Assembly: GCF_027409185.1 (NCBI RefSeq)
Contig: NC_084461.1
Span: 187,586,001-187,650,000, forward strand
Source: Cynocephalus volans
Taxonomy: Eukaryota; Chordata; Mammalia; Dermoptera; Cynocephalidae
Length of the DNA stretch: 64,000 nucleotides
Reading direction: 5' to 3'
Shown here: in pieces, positions 33,691 to 44,933 of the stretch
Numbering within the stretch: the stretch's first letter is position 1
How the letters are laid out: every line of letters starts with the position of its first letter
The notes under the pieces: generated by a model
What the model was told of the DNA's origin: nothing
Databases searched by the model: none
What the model saw: only the letters and a program-made list of their open reading frames with translations
Program-made: the position numbers and the translations under genes

Positions 33691-33907
33691 TTCTTGGCTG
33701 GGTAGATGGTAAGCTCCATGAAGGCAGTTACCATGTCTATCTTCTTTATACATTTCAAAACCTAGCACATAAAAATAAATAAATAAAAATAAATTAACTA
33801 AAAGAAACCAAAACACAAAACATAGCACAAAACAGGCACTCAATAAATACAGGTGTATAAATGAATGCATGGAATATTGAGAGAATGGATAAAAAATTGC
33901 AGTGGGG

Positions 33908-36253
33908 GAGATCCAATCAAGATGGTGGAATAGCTGGTCCGCAGCGTCACTCTCTCCCACAAATCAACCAAATTTACAACTATAAAAATGTAACATCAGC
34001 CAAGCCGGGGCTGCTGGAGCTCAGGGGAAGAAGAAGAGAGACCTATGGAGTTCATGAAGGTGGGAGAAACTGCGATGAAAGAAAGAAAAAACTGCTCTGA
34101 GCATTTTGGGCCACGGCTGCTTTAAGGCTTGAGCTGCTGAGCGCATGGGGCAGGAGCTGGAAGAAGCTACAGCTGTGCCCTTCAGATGGAGTTACTTGGG
34201 GGCTACAGGGGAGAAGAGGGCCTTGGAGGCCCCCAGGACAGCAAGACCACTAATAGGGTTCCTGTGGACCCATGCAGTAGGGAGGAGCCAGAACAGCTGT
34301 GAAAGGGGAGCCATTCAGAGACCAGTGAGTCATCACAAGGTACCAGCACAGGGACCGTCCCATAGGAAGTGTTTGCAGCACGGGCGCTGGGGGCAATGTG
34401 CCCACCAGGGGAACACTGGCGCACAGCGAGGACAGCCGACCTGCCCCCTAGCCAGCACAGGACCACTCAGAGGAGACTGGTCAGGAACGCAGAATTGCAT
34501 GGGGTGCAGTTTGATGAAAAACTCAGGCCCAGATCAGAGATTCTACAGAACACAGGTCCATTGGGTCTCTGGAGAGCCGGAAGTACCTATAAGGTCAACC
34601 ATTAAACCCTGAGCTGCACAAAAAGTCTTCCCTAGGGAAACAGCAGCAAAGTAGCAATTTAAACAACCACACAACTCAAGTACTGGTTCCCACAGGAAGT
34701 TCCCCAATGTTAGAAGCAAAGGACAAAAAATTAGCTCTGGCCCAGGCACACCACCAGCACCTTGGGGCCTGCCTGGGAACTGGAGGCTTGGATCTGGGGA
34801 CCAGACCCCATTCCCACTTCCCAGCAAACTGTGCCAGTGCCTCAGGGCCAGCATGGGGACACAAGGCATAGAGAAGGGGACTGGACCCGCCTCCCACAAC
34901 CAGGCACACCATGCCAGCACCTTGGGGCCTGCCCGGGGACCCGAGGCAAGAAGAAGGGGAATGGACCTCTCTCCCACAACCAGGCACACTGAGCCAGCAT
35001 CTTGGGACCCGCCCAGGGACCCAGGGCATGGAGGAGACCGGGCCTCTCTCCCACAACCAGGCACACTGAGCCAGTGCCTTGGGGCCCACCCAGGGACCCA
35101 GGGTATGAAGTTGGGGACTGGACCACCCTCCCACAACCAGGTACAACATGCCAGCACCTCGGAGCCTGCCCAGGGACCCGGGGCATGGAGAAGGGGACTG
35201 GACCTTTCTCCCACAACCAGGCATACTGCACCAGTGCCTCAGGGCCTGCCTGGGTACCTGAGGCATGGAGGAGACTGGACCTCTCTCCCACAACCAGGCA
35301 CACCAAGCCAGTGCCTTGGGTCCCACCCAGTGACCCAAGGCATGGAGCCTGGAACCAGACCCTCCACCCACAACAAGGCACACCATGCCAGTACCTCAGA
35401 GCCCACCCAGGAACCTGAGGCAAGGAGAAGGGGACTGGACCTCTCTCCCACAACCAGGAACACCGAGCCGGCACCTTGGGTTCCACCCAGCCCAGAGACA
35501 TGCAGAAGGGGACTGGATCCTCCTCCCACACCAGGCACAAAATGCCAGCACCTCGGGGCCCACCTGGGTACCTGAGGCATGAAGAAGGGGACCGGACCCT
35601 CTTCCCACAACCAGGCACACTGTGCCAGTACCTTGGGGCCTGCCCAGGGACCCGGGGACATGGAGAAGGGGACTGGACCCCTCTCCCACAACTAGGCACA
35701 TGGTGCCAGTGCCTTGGGCCTGCCCATGGACCAGAGGTATGGAGAAGGGGACCAAACACACCCCACAATCAGGCATACCGCCAGTGCCAAGGAGCATGCC
35801 AAAAACAGCACCTCCAACCATGCAGATGGTCCGCCAACCACTGGAGTGCATTCACACAAGAGGAGTCACCAGCAGAGACAAAGAAAAGAAGAAGATGTCT
35901 CTTTCCACAAAACCCATTTCAGAGTGACAGAAGAAGCATCTGCTCTATGATAATATTGGGGGACCCAATCACACCTCTTAGCATTGGACAGATCATCTAG
36001 GCAACAAGTTAACAGAGTAACCATCATTCTTTCAGAAGAAGAGAAGAAATCTAGGGCAGTTAGAGGGGGGAGGGGGAGGGAATGGGGGAAGAGGAGAGGT
36101 TGGACAAGGGGCATAAAGAATAATTACGATTTGTAACAATATATATGCTAGTAATATTGATTTAATCAACATATCTCAATGTTCAACCCCAAAAATATGT
36201 ATAATCAATTTTGATTCAATAAATAGAACAAATTTTTAAAAATAAATTAAAAA
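33908..36253 (+). mobile_element. Composite VNTR retroelement, copy A (SVA-like, L1-derived)
   Basis: Modules in order: a 5' module (33908-34743) opening with an L1-type start 'aagatggtggaatagctgg'; a GC-rich VNTR (34744-35788) of about 13 units of 77-81 bp; a 3' part (35789-36253) that includes a fragment matching the L1 ORF2 endonuclease region (shares 'gacagatcatctaggcaa' with the full-length L1 here), a G-rich run and an AATAAA plus A-tail. A perfect 17-bp duplication 'aaaaaattgcagtgggg' flanks it (33891-33907, 36254-36270), showing L1-machinery insertion as one unit. It carries no coding capacity that I can support. The 5' module recurs in two other copies (49993 downward and 54907 upward). 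Confidence 0.88.
34744..35788 (+). repeat. VNTR of copy A: about 13 tandem units of 77-81 bp
   Basis: Unit boundaries marked by 'ccacaaccaggcaca' recur at spacings of 80, 77, 80, 80, 77, 80, 80, 77, 80 and 81 bp. Units share 'gccagcaccttggggcctg' and 'aaggggactggacc'. A 3-bp indel class (77 versus 80) alternates in a pattern of roughly every third unit, suggesting a higher-order repeat of about 237 bp. All frames stay open for long stretches because the unit composition lacks stops; this is not evidence of a protein. Confidence 0.93.
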
Positions 36254-36266
36254 AAAAAATTGCAGT

Positions 36267-36385
36267 GGGGCTGGCCAGTTAGCTAAGTTGTTTAGCTGGT
36301 CAGAGCACAGCCTTATACACAACACCAAAGTCATGGGTTCAGATTCCCGTACTGGCCAGCCAACCAAAAAAAAGAAAAAAAAGAT
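36267..36385 (+). mobile_element. tRNA-Ile-derived SINE split from its target copy by composite element A
   Basis: 'ggggctggccagttagctaa' head, small internal insertion, B-box 'gggttcagattcc', tail 'actggccagccaacc'. Its own duplication 'ttgcagtg'/'atgcagtg' (33896-33903 and about 36390) now spans copy A, which inserted at the SINE 5' end later. Confidence 0.75.
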
Positions 36386-37660
36386 GCAGTGATTATATTA
36401 ATTTATTTGGATATTTTGATGGTTAACATTGCTAACTTTAATAATAATCATTACAGAAGAGAACCCTGTCTCCCTGAAACTTTGTCCAGGTTTACTCCTG
36501 TGGTAATGAGAATCTTCTGTTTAAGTTAAAATTCAAGGGCTAAGCATCCCATCCCCAATAAAAGTTGGTAAAAGTCAAAATAAAGCTTTGTAATTCTCCA
36601 TCTATTTGAAAGTCACCACTTTGAAGTCTGCAAAATTTGAATTTCACACTGAAGTAAAAATTTAAAACATACTTATTTCAAGTCAAGTTTCCAAGTATAT
36701 GTAATAATATCACATCAAACATCTGCAGTAATGTGAAAACAACATTTCAGACATTCACCAATAGATATCACTGACAGAATCATATTTAGCATAAGCTTCC
36801 TGGCTCACAATGTAATAAATGTAGATTAAGTCAACTTTCCCCACCCTCTTTAAAAGTGCTGGCAGGATCAAGAAGACAATAAATAGGACTTAGCCTCATC
36901 CCCAAGATCGTAATCAACAAACACATTTATTAAAACCCTAATGGTGTGTGGTGCTATGCCATGCTAAATGATTCACAGAGAGAATTAGCTATATCTTGCC
37001 TCCCTCTCTAAAGTTTACAATCCAAGGCAGACAGGCTGACGCTCATACACATTTATGGCCAAACTGGACAGACACAATGAAATATGAACATTAAGTCAAC
37101 TGATAAATGAGCAAGGTAAACATTCAGAGATAGAGATATTCAGATGGCTGTGATAAGGAAAGTTGCCTTGAAAATTCCAATTTCAGGCTATGCAAGGTGA
37201 AGAAAAAATTAGTATTCTCCACCACCTCACTCATCTACAATCATATAAAAATACATGCGTCATAATTGTTCCCTAAAATGTCAACCTTTTGTCCATCTTC
37301 ATTCTAAAACTTTTATACCTTCTAAGTCACAATAATTGTAGTAATTTTTTTGTAGACCATGATTTTGAATGATACTCCCTAATACACATCTGACTGTGTC
37401 TTTGCTAAAATAAAATAGCCTTTTCTTTTGAGCACTGTTGCCAAAATTTTCAAAACAGCTCTTTTGACCTTGCGTTGAAATTTTTTTTTTGTTTCAACTG
37501 ACTCAACTCTATTTAATTCTTATCTCTTCCAATGCAAATTAACTCTTTAAAATGGCCTCTTTTATTTGAATAGCTAATTATTTCATCATTTGGCACTTGA
37601 AAAAAATACTTTCTAGTAAAGTAGGAAAAATCCTAGATTAGGTTTTTGGCCTTTCTTTGG
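36386..37660. other. Intergenic stretch, no gene recognised
   Basis: AT-rich DNA with a weak L2-like trace near 36945-37025. Nothing else was recognised. Confidence 0.6.
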
Positions 37661-37661
37661 G

Positions 37662-37745
37662 GGCTGGCCAGTACAGGGATGGAACCCTGGACCTTGGTAT
37701 TACTAGCACCATGCTTTAACCAGCTGAGCTAGCTGGCCAGCCCCC
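37662..37745 (-). mobile_element. tRNA-Ile-derived SINE (CYN-like)
   Basis: 'gggctggccagtacaggga', inverted B-box, 'accagctgagctagctggcc' at the far end. Confidence 0.85.
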
Positions 37746-39280
37746 CAGGTTAAATTTAAAACAGGGCAGAAGGATAGCCTTAAGAAAGGAACGTTATAGT
37801 ATTTGAGATACAGCATCTTGTTCAATAAGCCACAATTGGAGAAACATGTGCATGACCAATGCAGGAAACAGTTGCATTTGATCTTAAATTACTTATGAAT
37901 CTACTGTACTTTTAATTAATTATGATTAAGATATCGGCTATTTTGGCTTTTACATTCTTTTTTCCTGTATCAGTGGGGGCCATTTAGTTGCAAGTTACTG
38001 ACCCAAATATGCTTGAGTCAAAAAATAAAGGATGGAAAGTATTGACTCGACTGAACAGGCCAAGCTAGCAAAAATCCCTTAGGCCAAGCTTAATCTAGTG
38101 CTCTCACACTGGGACAGGGACATGATTTATTTTTCAGTTTCTCAGTTCCACGTTCTTCATATCGGTTACATTTTCAAGCAGCTTTCCCACTGAAATCTCT
38201 AGATGGCGGCCAGCAGCTGCAAGGTCACATCCTTTCTCATTCTTGTTCAGTGGGAAACAATTTAGACAAAAATCCAGGAAGCAGATCTGATTGCTCCTGG
38301 TTAGTCTAACTTGGGTCATGTGCCTACCTCTGGCCAGGGAATAAGAGATGAGCCACTGGCTGAAAATGGAGCCAATCCCACCCACTAACCACAGGACTGG
38401 GAAATTTGGGAATTCCCACCACATCTAAAGATTCTTTGATGGAGGAATCCATCCCTCAAGTTTTAGTGAGTTTTCTCTTCAACTGTTTATTTTGAAGTGA
38501 CACCCAAGGAACTTAGCATTTGTTCTTGACACTTTTATCTCTGGGTATAAATTTAAAGTCCCAAGGCCAAAAGCCAGAAATTCCAATACGTAGATTCAGA
38601 AAAACCCACGTTTCAAATCACTCTGAAAATTATCTTTGAAATGGTCTCAAATGCCCGGCTGAGTAATGTGGAGTTACTAAAATAGGCAAAGGGGTGCCAT
38701 CGAAAGTGTTAGTAGGTGAATTACATAATCCAAGTTTCTTATTTTTGTTTTTCTGTAAATGAATGACCCAACATTGCATTTTTCAGTTCATGGTACATTA
38801 AAGGGGGGGGAAATGTCCAGCTCTGCTGTAATCCCTGGTTTTCCAAAATTCTTGCCCAGCCTCTGAAGCACTTCTTTTCAAATCTTATTTCATATCTAAG
38901 AATAGAAATATCTTGAAGGGCTGATCTAATAGAAGGATTTTTTAGTTGTTTGATAGTGCTGTTCACCTCTACTCTTTACAGAACAGAGGGTAGCAAAAAT
39001 TAGGATGTCTTTCCAAATATATTAAACCTTTATTCACTATGGAATCACTCTCCCAGAGAAGTGAAAATTCTCTTTATGGCTATAAAGATGGTCACAGAGA
39101 CCAAAGTCTTAGTCTTCATGTTTTTTAATATTTTCTTTTTTTGTTATAAAAAATAAAAAATACATTAATACAAAATGAAAATACATTAATTGTGTAAAAT
39201 ATGGAAAAGCATAAAAAAGGAAATTAAAATCACCCACAATTCCATGGCTTAAAAATAACTATTGCTAGCATGTTGATGTA
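37746..39280. other. Intergenic stretch with an unnamed old repeat
   Basis: 38090-38430 ('agatggcggccagcagctgc', 'gggtcatgtgcctacctctg') resembles a widespread mammalian repeat that I cannot name with confidence. The rest is unremarkable and no gene is seen. Confidence 0.5.
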
Positions 39281-39283
39281 TAG

Positions 39284-39385
39284 CTTTTTTTTTTTTTGGC
39301 AGCTGTAGGTGATGGGGATCCTAATGCTTGACTTTGGTGTTATCAGTACCACCCTCTAAACAAGTGAGCTAACAGGGCAGCCCTG
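39284..39385 (-). mobile_element. tRNA-Ile-derived SINE (CYN-like)
   Basis: T-tract, 'ggcagctgtaggtgatgggg', inverted B-box 'gatcctaatgctt', end 'gctaacagggcagccc'. A diverged copy. Confidence 0.8.
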
Positions 39386-39404
39386 ATGTACAGCTTTTGA
39401 CAAC

Positions 39405-39560
39405 TACAATAGCAATAATTAACATTTACTGAGTCCTTTAAATATGCTAAGCACTATGCTAAGCATTAGAACATGGATGTTCTCATTCTATTTTATTTTT
39501 CTAATCACTCCATGACGTGCATGCTATTATTACATGCATTTTATAGAGAAAGAAAAATGA
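39405..39560 (-). mobile_element. MIR-like SINE
   Basis: 'acatttactgagtcctttaa', 'gctaagcactatgctaagca' and 'tattattacatgcattttat' in the order of a reversed MIR. Confidence 0.55.
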
Positions 39561-39599
39561 TTTTTTTCTATGCATGTTGATCCATTTGTTAAAATTTGG

Positions 39600-40085
39600 T
39601 ATTGTGGTGTACATATTATTTTCTGTTTAAAAATATATCATGAACTCCAAGTTATTAAATATTTTCTGTAAAATAATGTGGCTGCACCTGTAATCCTTTT
39701 TATAAATGAACCATAATTTATGTCACTTAGTCACTATTGATGGACTTTAGATAGCTTTCAATTTTTTGTTTTAAAGAATACTTCAATTAACATTGTATTC
39801 ATAAATCATCATGAATATTCATGATTATTTTATTAGATTAAATCTGAGAAAGAGGATAATGGAGTCAAAGATATTAGCATTTTTTATGGCTTTGATGAGC
39901 ATTACCAAATTTGTCCAGGAAAAGGTTGTATCAACCTGCATTGCTATCAGTTTTGTAAAGAAAGGACCTGATTCTCTGCACCCTGATTAGCACTTACTTA
40001 TCAATTTATTTAAACCTTGCCTAATATTATATCTAAACTATGGCATTTTCCTCGTAGTGATTTTCATTTCTTTTATTTTTGGTAG
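39600..40085 (-). mobile_element. Old L1/HAL1-like fragment
   Basis: 'aatgtggctgcacctgtaat', 'gtgattttcatttcttttat' and similar landmarks suggest an ancient L1-class 3' region in reverse orientation. Identity is low. Confidence 0.45.
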
Positions 40086-40123
40086 AGTTGAACATTTTTT
40101 TCTTTTTCGTTTTCCGCCCATCT

Positions 40124-40615
40124 TTATTAAGATATAATTGACAAATAAAACTCATGTATTTTCAAGGTGTATACCATGATGTTTTGATACACGTGTACAT
40201 GGTGAAATGATCAAGCTAATTAACATATCCATCACCTCATATAATTACCAGTTGGTTTTGTTTTTGCTTTTTTTTTTTGCTTTTTTTGGAGTGGGGATCC
40301 TAACCCTTTACCTTGGTGTTGTAAGGCCATGCTGTAACCAACTGAGCTAACTGGCCAGTCCCATAATTATCATTTGTGTGTGTGGTGGAGGGAGAACACT
40401 TAAGATCTACTTTCTTAGCAAATTTCAAGTATGCAATACGTTATTATTAATTAGAGTTACCACACTGTATTTTTGATCTCTAGAACATATTCATCTTATA
40501 ACTGAAACTTTCCTTTGGCCAAAATCCCCCATTTTTCCCTCCCTCTGGCCCCTGTTGATTAACTTTCTACTCTCTGTTTCTATGAATTTGACTTGTTTAG
40601 ATTCCACATATCCAT
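40124..40615 (-). mobile_element. Old L1 3' UTR, split by a SINE
   Basis: 'ttattaagatataattgaca' to 'aattaccagttgg', then, after the SINE at 40258-40362, 'cataattatcatttgtgtgt' to 'tgtttagattccacatatcc'. This order is that of an L1MA/MB-class 3' UTR in reverse. Confidence 0.7.
40258..40362 (-). mobile_element. tRNA-Ile-derived SINE inserted in an old L1
   Basis: T-rich start, 'gagtggggatcctaaccctt', end 'gagctaactggccagtccc'. A short flanking repeat 'ataattaccag'/'cataattatca' brackets it. Confidence 0.8.
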
Positions 40616-40741
40616 AGTATTTGTCTTGAGCTGAACATTTTTTCTTCAAGCCGAATGTTTTAGTGTCTTCATATATTTTAGGGACAAATGAGACCTGTAA
40701 TGGATAAATATGCCTTGAAAATTGACTAGTTTGGACCTGTT

Positions 40742-40836
40742 TCTTTTTTGTTTTGTTTTGGCAGGGGGCGGGTATGGAGATCCAAACCTTTGGCTTTGAT
40801 GTCAGCGCTAACCAGCTGAGCTAACCAGCCAGCCCT
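40742..40836 (-). mobile_element. tRNA-Ile-derived SINE (CYN-like)
   Basis: 'ggcagggggcgggtatggag', inverted B-box, 'gagctaaccagccagccct' end. An internal deletion lies in the anticodon-arm region. Confidence 0.8.
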
Positions 40837-41129
40837 GAACTGACTGTTGAATATGAAAAGGTAGCTCTTATAATGTCAAATCTTAAATAAGTATATTTTC
40901 AAATATCTTTTCAAATATATTGTATGCAGATCTCTTAAGAACTCTTTTTTTCTTTTTCCTTGTTTTTTTTTTTTTTGAACGATCTGATGAATATATCAGA
41001 CCCTAGTTCTTGATATGTAAAATTCCTCTATCCTGCTAATGGAATTTGCTTTTCCAAGAAAATAGGTACCTTCAACAAGCAGCTCAGGGCTGGGCTATGC
41101 TAAACTCTAAGGGCAGCAGGAAGAGTTTA

Positions 41130-41680
41130 AAGAATTAGTAATTCCACTCCTGGGAATATACCAAAAAGAAATGACAACAGGTACTCAAACAAATATCTGT
41201 ACATGAAAGTTCATAGCAGCATTATAAACAATAGCCACAAGACAGATTTAATGCAAATGTCCATCAACTGATGAATGGATTAAAAAATTGTGGTATATAC
41301 ACAGAATGGAATATTATTCAGCCATAAGAAAAAATAAAGTACTGATACATGTTGTAACATAAATTAACCTAGAAAACATTATGCTAAGTCAAAGAAGCCA
41401 GACACAAAAAGTCACACATTGACATATAAGTCCATTTATATGAAATGTCCAGAATAGGTAAATCCATAGATACAGAACAAATTGGTGTTTTCCAGGGGAT
41501 GGGGGGGGGTGGGGGTGGCGAATGCAGAATAATTGCTTAATGGGTATGAGGTTTTCTTTTTCTTTGGGGGTAATGAAAATGTTTTGGAACAAGGTAGAGG
41601 TTCTGTTTACACAGCATGGTAAATATGCTAAATGTTACTGAATTGTTCACTTTAAAATGGTTAAGTTCATGTTATGTGAA
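41130..41680 (+). mobile_element. Old L1 3' fragment
   Basis: 'attccactcctgggaatata', 'gttcatagcagcattataaa', 'gaatggaatattattcagcc', then a 3' UTR with a G-rich run (41500-41515) and 'ttcactttaaaatggttaag'. 5' truncated and frames broken. Confidence 0.8.
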
Positions 41681-41682
41681 TG

Positions 41683-42118
41683 TATTAGTCTGTTTCTGTT
41701 GCTTATAACAGAATACCTGAAACTGGGTTATTTATGAAAAAGTGAGATTTATTTCTTAAAGTTTTGGAGGCTGGGCAGTCCAAAGTCCAGGTAACATATT
41801 TGGCAAAGGCTTTCTTGTTGGGAACTCTCTACGGGGTCCGGTGGCAACGAGGGTATCGCATGGTGAGAATGGGCTGAGCAGGAGACAGCCAAACTTCTTA
41901 CTTTCTCCTTATAAAGCCATCAGAAGCACACCCAGAATCACCCATTAAACCACCAATGGATTAATCTATTCAGAAGGGTACAGTCCTTGAAATCTAATCA
42001 CGTCTTAAAAGCCTAACTTTTCAATTACCATAATAGGATTCTCCACTCTCTTAACACTGTTACAATGGAAATTAATTTTCAAACACATGAAATTTTGGGG
42101 GACACATTTAACCCATAG
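41683..42118 (-). mobile_element. MaLR-type LTR, reverse orientation
   Basis: It begins 'gtattagtctgtttctgttg', includes 'gaatacctgaaactgggtta', and the far end reads 'tttgggggacacatttaacc'. Same class as 44934-45350. Confidence 0.65.
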
Positions 42119-43374
42119 CAGTGAATTTCATCTCAATTTTTAAAAAGCTAAAAAACTAAAATAAAAAATTAGCATTTTCTTTCATTTTGGTCTTGTGAAG
42201 TTTGACAAGCTCTTCAAAATAGTGGAGACAAAAATAACATTCAAATTATGTTCTGTTCCCTAGCATGCTCCTACTTTCAATGCATATTTAATCATTAGTA
42301 ATTACATGTGATCAGTAATTATTGGTATAATGCTTTCTGACTTAATTTCCTCCTGAATGCTTTCTCTGAAAAAAAAAAAAAAGTAAATCATGCAGTTTAT
42401 GTTCTTAAGATAATTTATGCTTAGAAAGGAAGAATCAGATCCAGAAGTTTACCATCTTTTTCCTATTACTCTAGAGTCACTATAGAGGAGTTAAGAGATT
42501 AGCTGAAAATTTACATTCCAAAATGGATTCATTATCAACAGGGGGAAAAATGAAATGTTCAATCATCTCTGCAAGATTGGTGCTTGGCATCTGTTTGCCA
42601 AATGCATTTTTCTATCTTCATATTTGTACCGAGTTTTTTGTTTTGTTTTTTTTCCATGAGGCAGGAATATTTATCATTTGTGCAAGAGATATTGAGAATC
42701 TGGTATATAATTTTGAAGGTTTCCAAATCTGTTGGGGAAAGCCCCTGGGTTTGGGTATTAATCTCCACCCCCTCTTTATCCTCCACACTGTCTGCCCATT
42801 TCTCAAATCTGGTCTACTATCTGCCCACCCTGAGTGATACTGAAAAAGGATGTTCAGAAAATACTTTGGAATGAATGAATAAATGATCATAGATGTGCCA
42901 ATGAGTGGCAAGGACTGATGCACCATTCATTCCAAGGAAGAAGAAATCATTCCAGCTGGGGTGGTCAGAAAAGGTTTCAGCCCAAGTAAGTCTAGGCTTC
43001 TGGAGGAGATCCTGAGATAACCTGTCCCATTGAGTGTCTCCAGCCTTGTTTTTACAGTTGTCCTAACGGCTTCTCCTGCAGACACTTGAGACCTAATCAC
43101 ACTTCAGGTAAAAACAAAGAAACTCATTGCCTTATCCTTCAAATTGGCACTGTCTCCCTCAGGAGACTTGTATATCACAGCTGGTGAAAGGGCTCCCTTA
43201 CCCCTAGGCTTGAATTTGGGGTGTAATTTCATGTTCTTCTTGATCGTCACTTACCCCTTTGTAGTATCTGTCTTCAAAATATCTCTATGAGTGCCCGCTT
43301 TCCTTCCATTTTGGTCTTTTAAAAACATTCACTTTATAAAAGTAATGCATATTCTTGTAGAAGCTTGGAAAATG

Positions 43375-43375
<1 letters not shown>
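42119..43375. other. Intergenic stretch, no gene recognised
   Basis: Short open frames around 42520-42930 occur on both strands without start context, splice sites or similarity I recognise. No repeats were identified with confidence. Confidence 0.6.

Positions 43376-43377
<2 letters not shown>

Positions 43378-43407
<30 letters not shown>
43378..43407. repeat. (AT)n microsatellite
   Basis: About 14 units of TA, directly abutting the palindromic element that follows. Confidence 0.9.
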
Positions 43408-43410
<3 letters not shown>

Positions 43411-43487
43411 GGTGCTTCAAAAAGTTTGTGGAAAAATAGAATTAAAAGATAATATGAATATTTCCATAAACATCGTGAAGTACCCTC
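43408..43487. mobile_element. Palindromic mariner-like MITE, about 80 bp
   Basis: 'gagggtgcttcaaaaagttt' at the left matches the inverse of 'tttccataaacatcgtgaag...accctc' at the right, so the element folds into a near-complete hairpin. It sits at the end of an (AT)n run, consistent with TA-target mariner-type insertion. No family name is assigned. Confidence 0.65.
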
Positions 43488-43502
43488 TTATGTGTGTGTT
43501 AT

Positions 43503-43887
43503 GTGCTATGGACTACATGTGCTGTGGACTGAATTGTGTCCCCTCCCTTCCTGCCAAATTCATATATTGAAGCGCTAACTGTATTTGAAGATAGGGCTTT
43601 GAGGAGATTATTAAGGTCAGATAAGGTCACAGGGGTAGGGTCCAGATCCAAAGGATTGGTGGCCTTCTAAGAGGAAGAGGAGAAAGTGATCTTTCTCCCC
43701 ACCATGTAAGGACACAGGGAGAAGGTGGTCATCTGCAAGCCAGGAAGAGAGTCCTCACCAGAAACTGAATAGACCAGCAACTTGACCTTGGACTTTCCAG
43801 CCTCTAGAACTGTGAGAAAATAAATTTTTATTGTTTAAACTACCCAGCCTATGGTATTTTGTCATGGCAGCCCAAGCTGACTAATAC
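43503..43887 (+). mobile_element. MaLR-type LTR (MLT1-like)
   Basis: 'atgtgctgtggactgaattg', 'gataaggtcacaggggtagg', 'caccatgtaaggacacaggg', 'cctctagaactgtgagaaaa' with a poly(A) signal, end 'agcccaagctgactaataca'. Confidence 0.75.
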
Positions 43888-44560
43888 AATATGTAAGAAG
43901 AAAATGGATATTATTCCAAAATCTTTAAACTCAGAAGATAACTGCTGTTTATATCACTTCCTTCCAGATTTGCCTTTAGTTTTTTGTACAACAACTATCT
44001 TTCTAGTCCTAGCTCCTTCTTCCCAAATTACAGCTCTTTTACTTAAAATGTTTTCCCTGATCAAATTCACCCTAGTCTGCCTACTTTTTAGGCCTTTTCT
44101 TGGTCTGGATTCCTTAAGCATAAGGTAGGAAGAAACTTTACAAATCTTTTTGTTCAAATCCCTGCAAGAGCTTGAATCCACACTAGTATCTTTTGATATA
44201 AAATAAAATATCAACAGTTTGTGTTGATTGGGAAAATGTCTCTCTGAATTGGTGAAAAGTCTGAATTATGATAATTTTGAAAGAGATGTGATTTTAGCAC
44301 ATTCAAGTATGTGCAATAATTCTGAATAGGCCAAATAAAGTTTAGAAAACTTGAAATTTTTAGAAACTTGCTTTTATGAGTAGATAAGTATAATTTGCCC
44401 TTCATTCAATAACAAGTTTATGTTTGTATAGTGCCTCATAGTTTTTTTTAATGTATTTTGAAGTAGGGAAAGCAAGTGTTATACTTTCCATTTCAGAGGT
44501 AATAAGAAAGATAGTGACAGACTTGGAATGAGCCAAAATCACATAGCTTATCAGTTTTTT
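43888..44560. other. Intergenic stretch, no gene recognised
   Basis: AT-rich DNA with no recognised repeats or coding segments on either strand. Confidence 0.6.
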
Positions 44561-44564
44561 TAAA

Positions 44565-44800
44565 TGCAATAATAATAACAGCTAACATTTATTGTGGTTT
44601 ACTAAGTCTCAGGCACTATTCTAAGCATTCTACATGTATTTCTCATTAATGCTCATAGTAGCCCTTGAAATTCATACTATTTTTATTCCTGTTTTACAGA
44701 TGAGAAAACCAAGGTACAGAGGATTAAGTAATTGTCCAGAGGCCTATGATAGTAAGTGGTGGGGCCATGTTCAAACTCAGTCAGTCTGATTACATGGCCC
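44565..44800 (-). mobile_element. MIR SINE, reverse orientation
   Basis: 'agctaacatttattgtggtt', 'ctcaggcactattctaagca', 'cctgttttacagatgagaaa', then 'gtaagtggtggggccatgtt' follow the reversed MIR order. Confidence 0.8.
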
Positions 44801-44933
44801 ACACTTCTAATTATAATATTAGGAGAAGGAGGCTCGCTAAAGATTTCAGAAGAACAGAGGCACTGTATTTCAAGTAAGTTAAGAGGGTCCTATTATGGCC
44901 TGGTTTGTATGGTTCATTTACTTAGAATGTCTT

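Larger units (their letters stand above)
32610..33875 (+). mobile_element. L2 LINE, interrupted by later insertions
   Basis: Pieces in L2 order: 'gacctgggagtcatccttga' (about 32650), 'caatggcctcaggataaaat' (about 33107), 'cctttgcacatgcaattcct' (about 33287), 'ggtaagctccatgaaggcag' (about 33708) and 'cactcaataaatacag' (33837). It is broken by the SINE at 32877, a SINE remnant at 33026 and an L1-like piece at 33483-33660. All frames are decayed. Confidence 0.65.

Noticed and set aside
34700..35800. CRISPR-like or satellite array
   Set aside because: Units are contiguous without unique spacers and lie inside an A-tailed element with target duplications in a mammalian genome.
34543..35850. Several long open frames (up to about 300 codons) on both strands across the copy A VNTR, with repeated Trp/Cys/Gly/Pro patterns
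   Set aside because: They arise because a 77-81 bp repeat unit lacks stops in several frames at once. They have no start context, no shared frame between copies A, B and C, and no recognisable domain.
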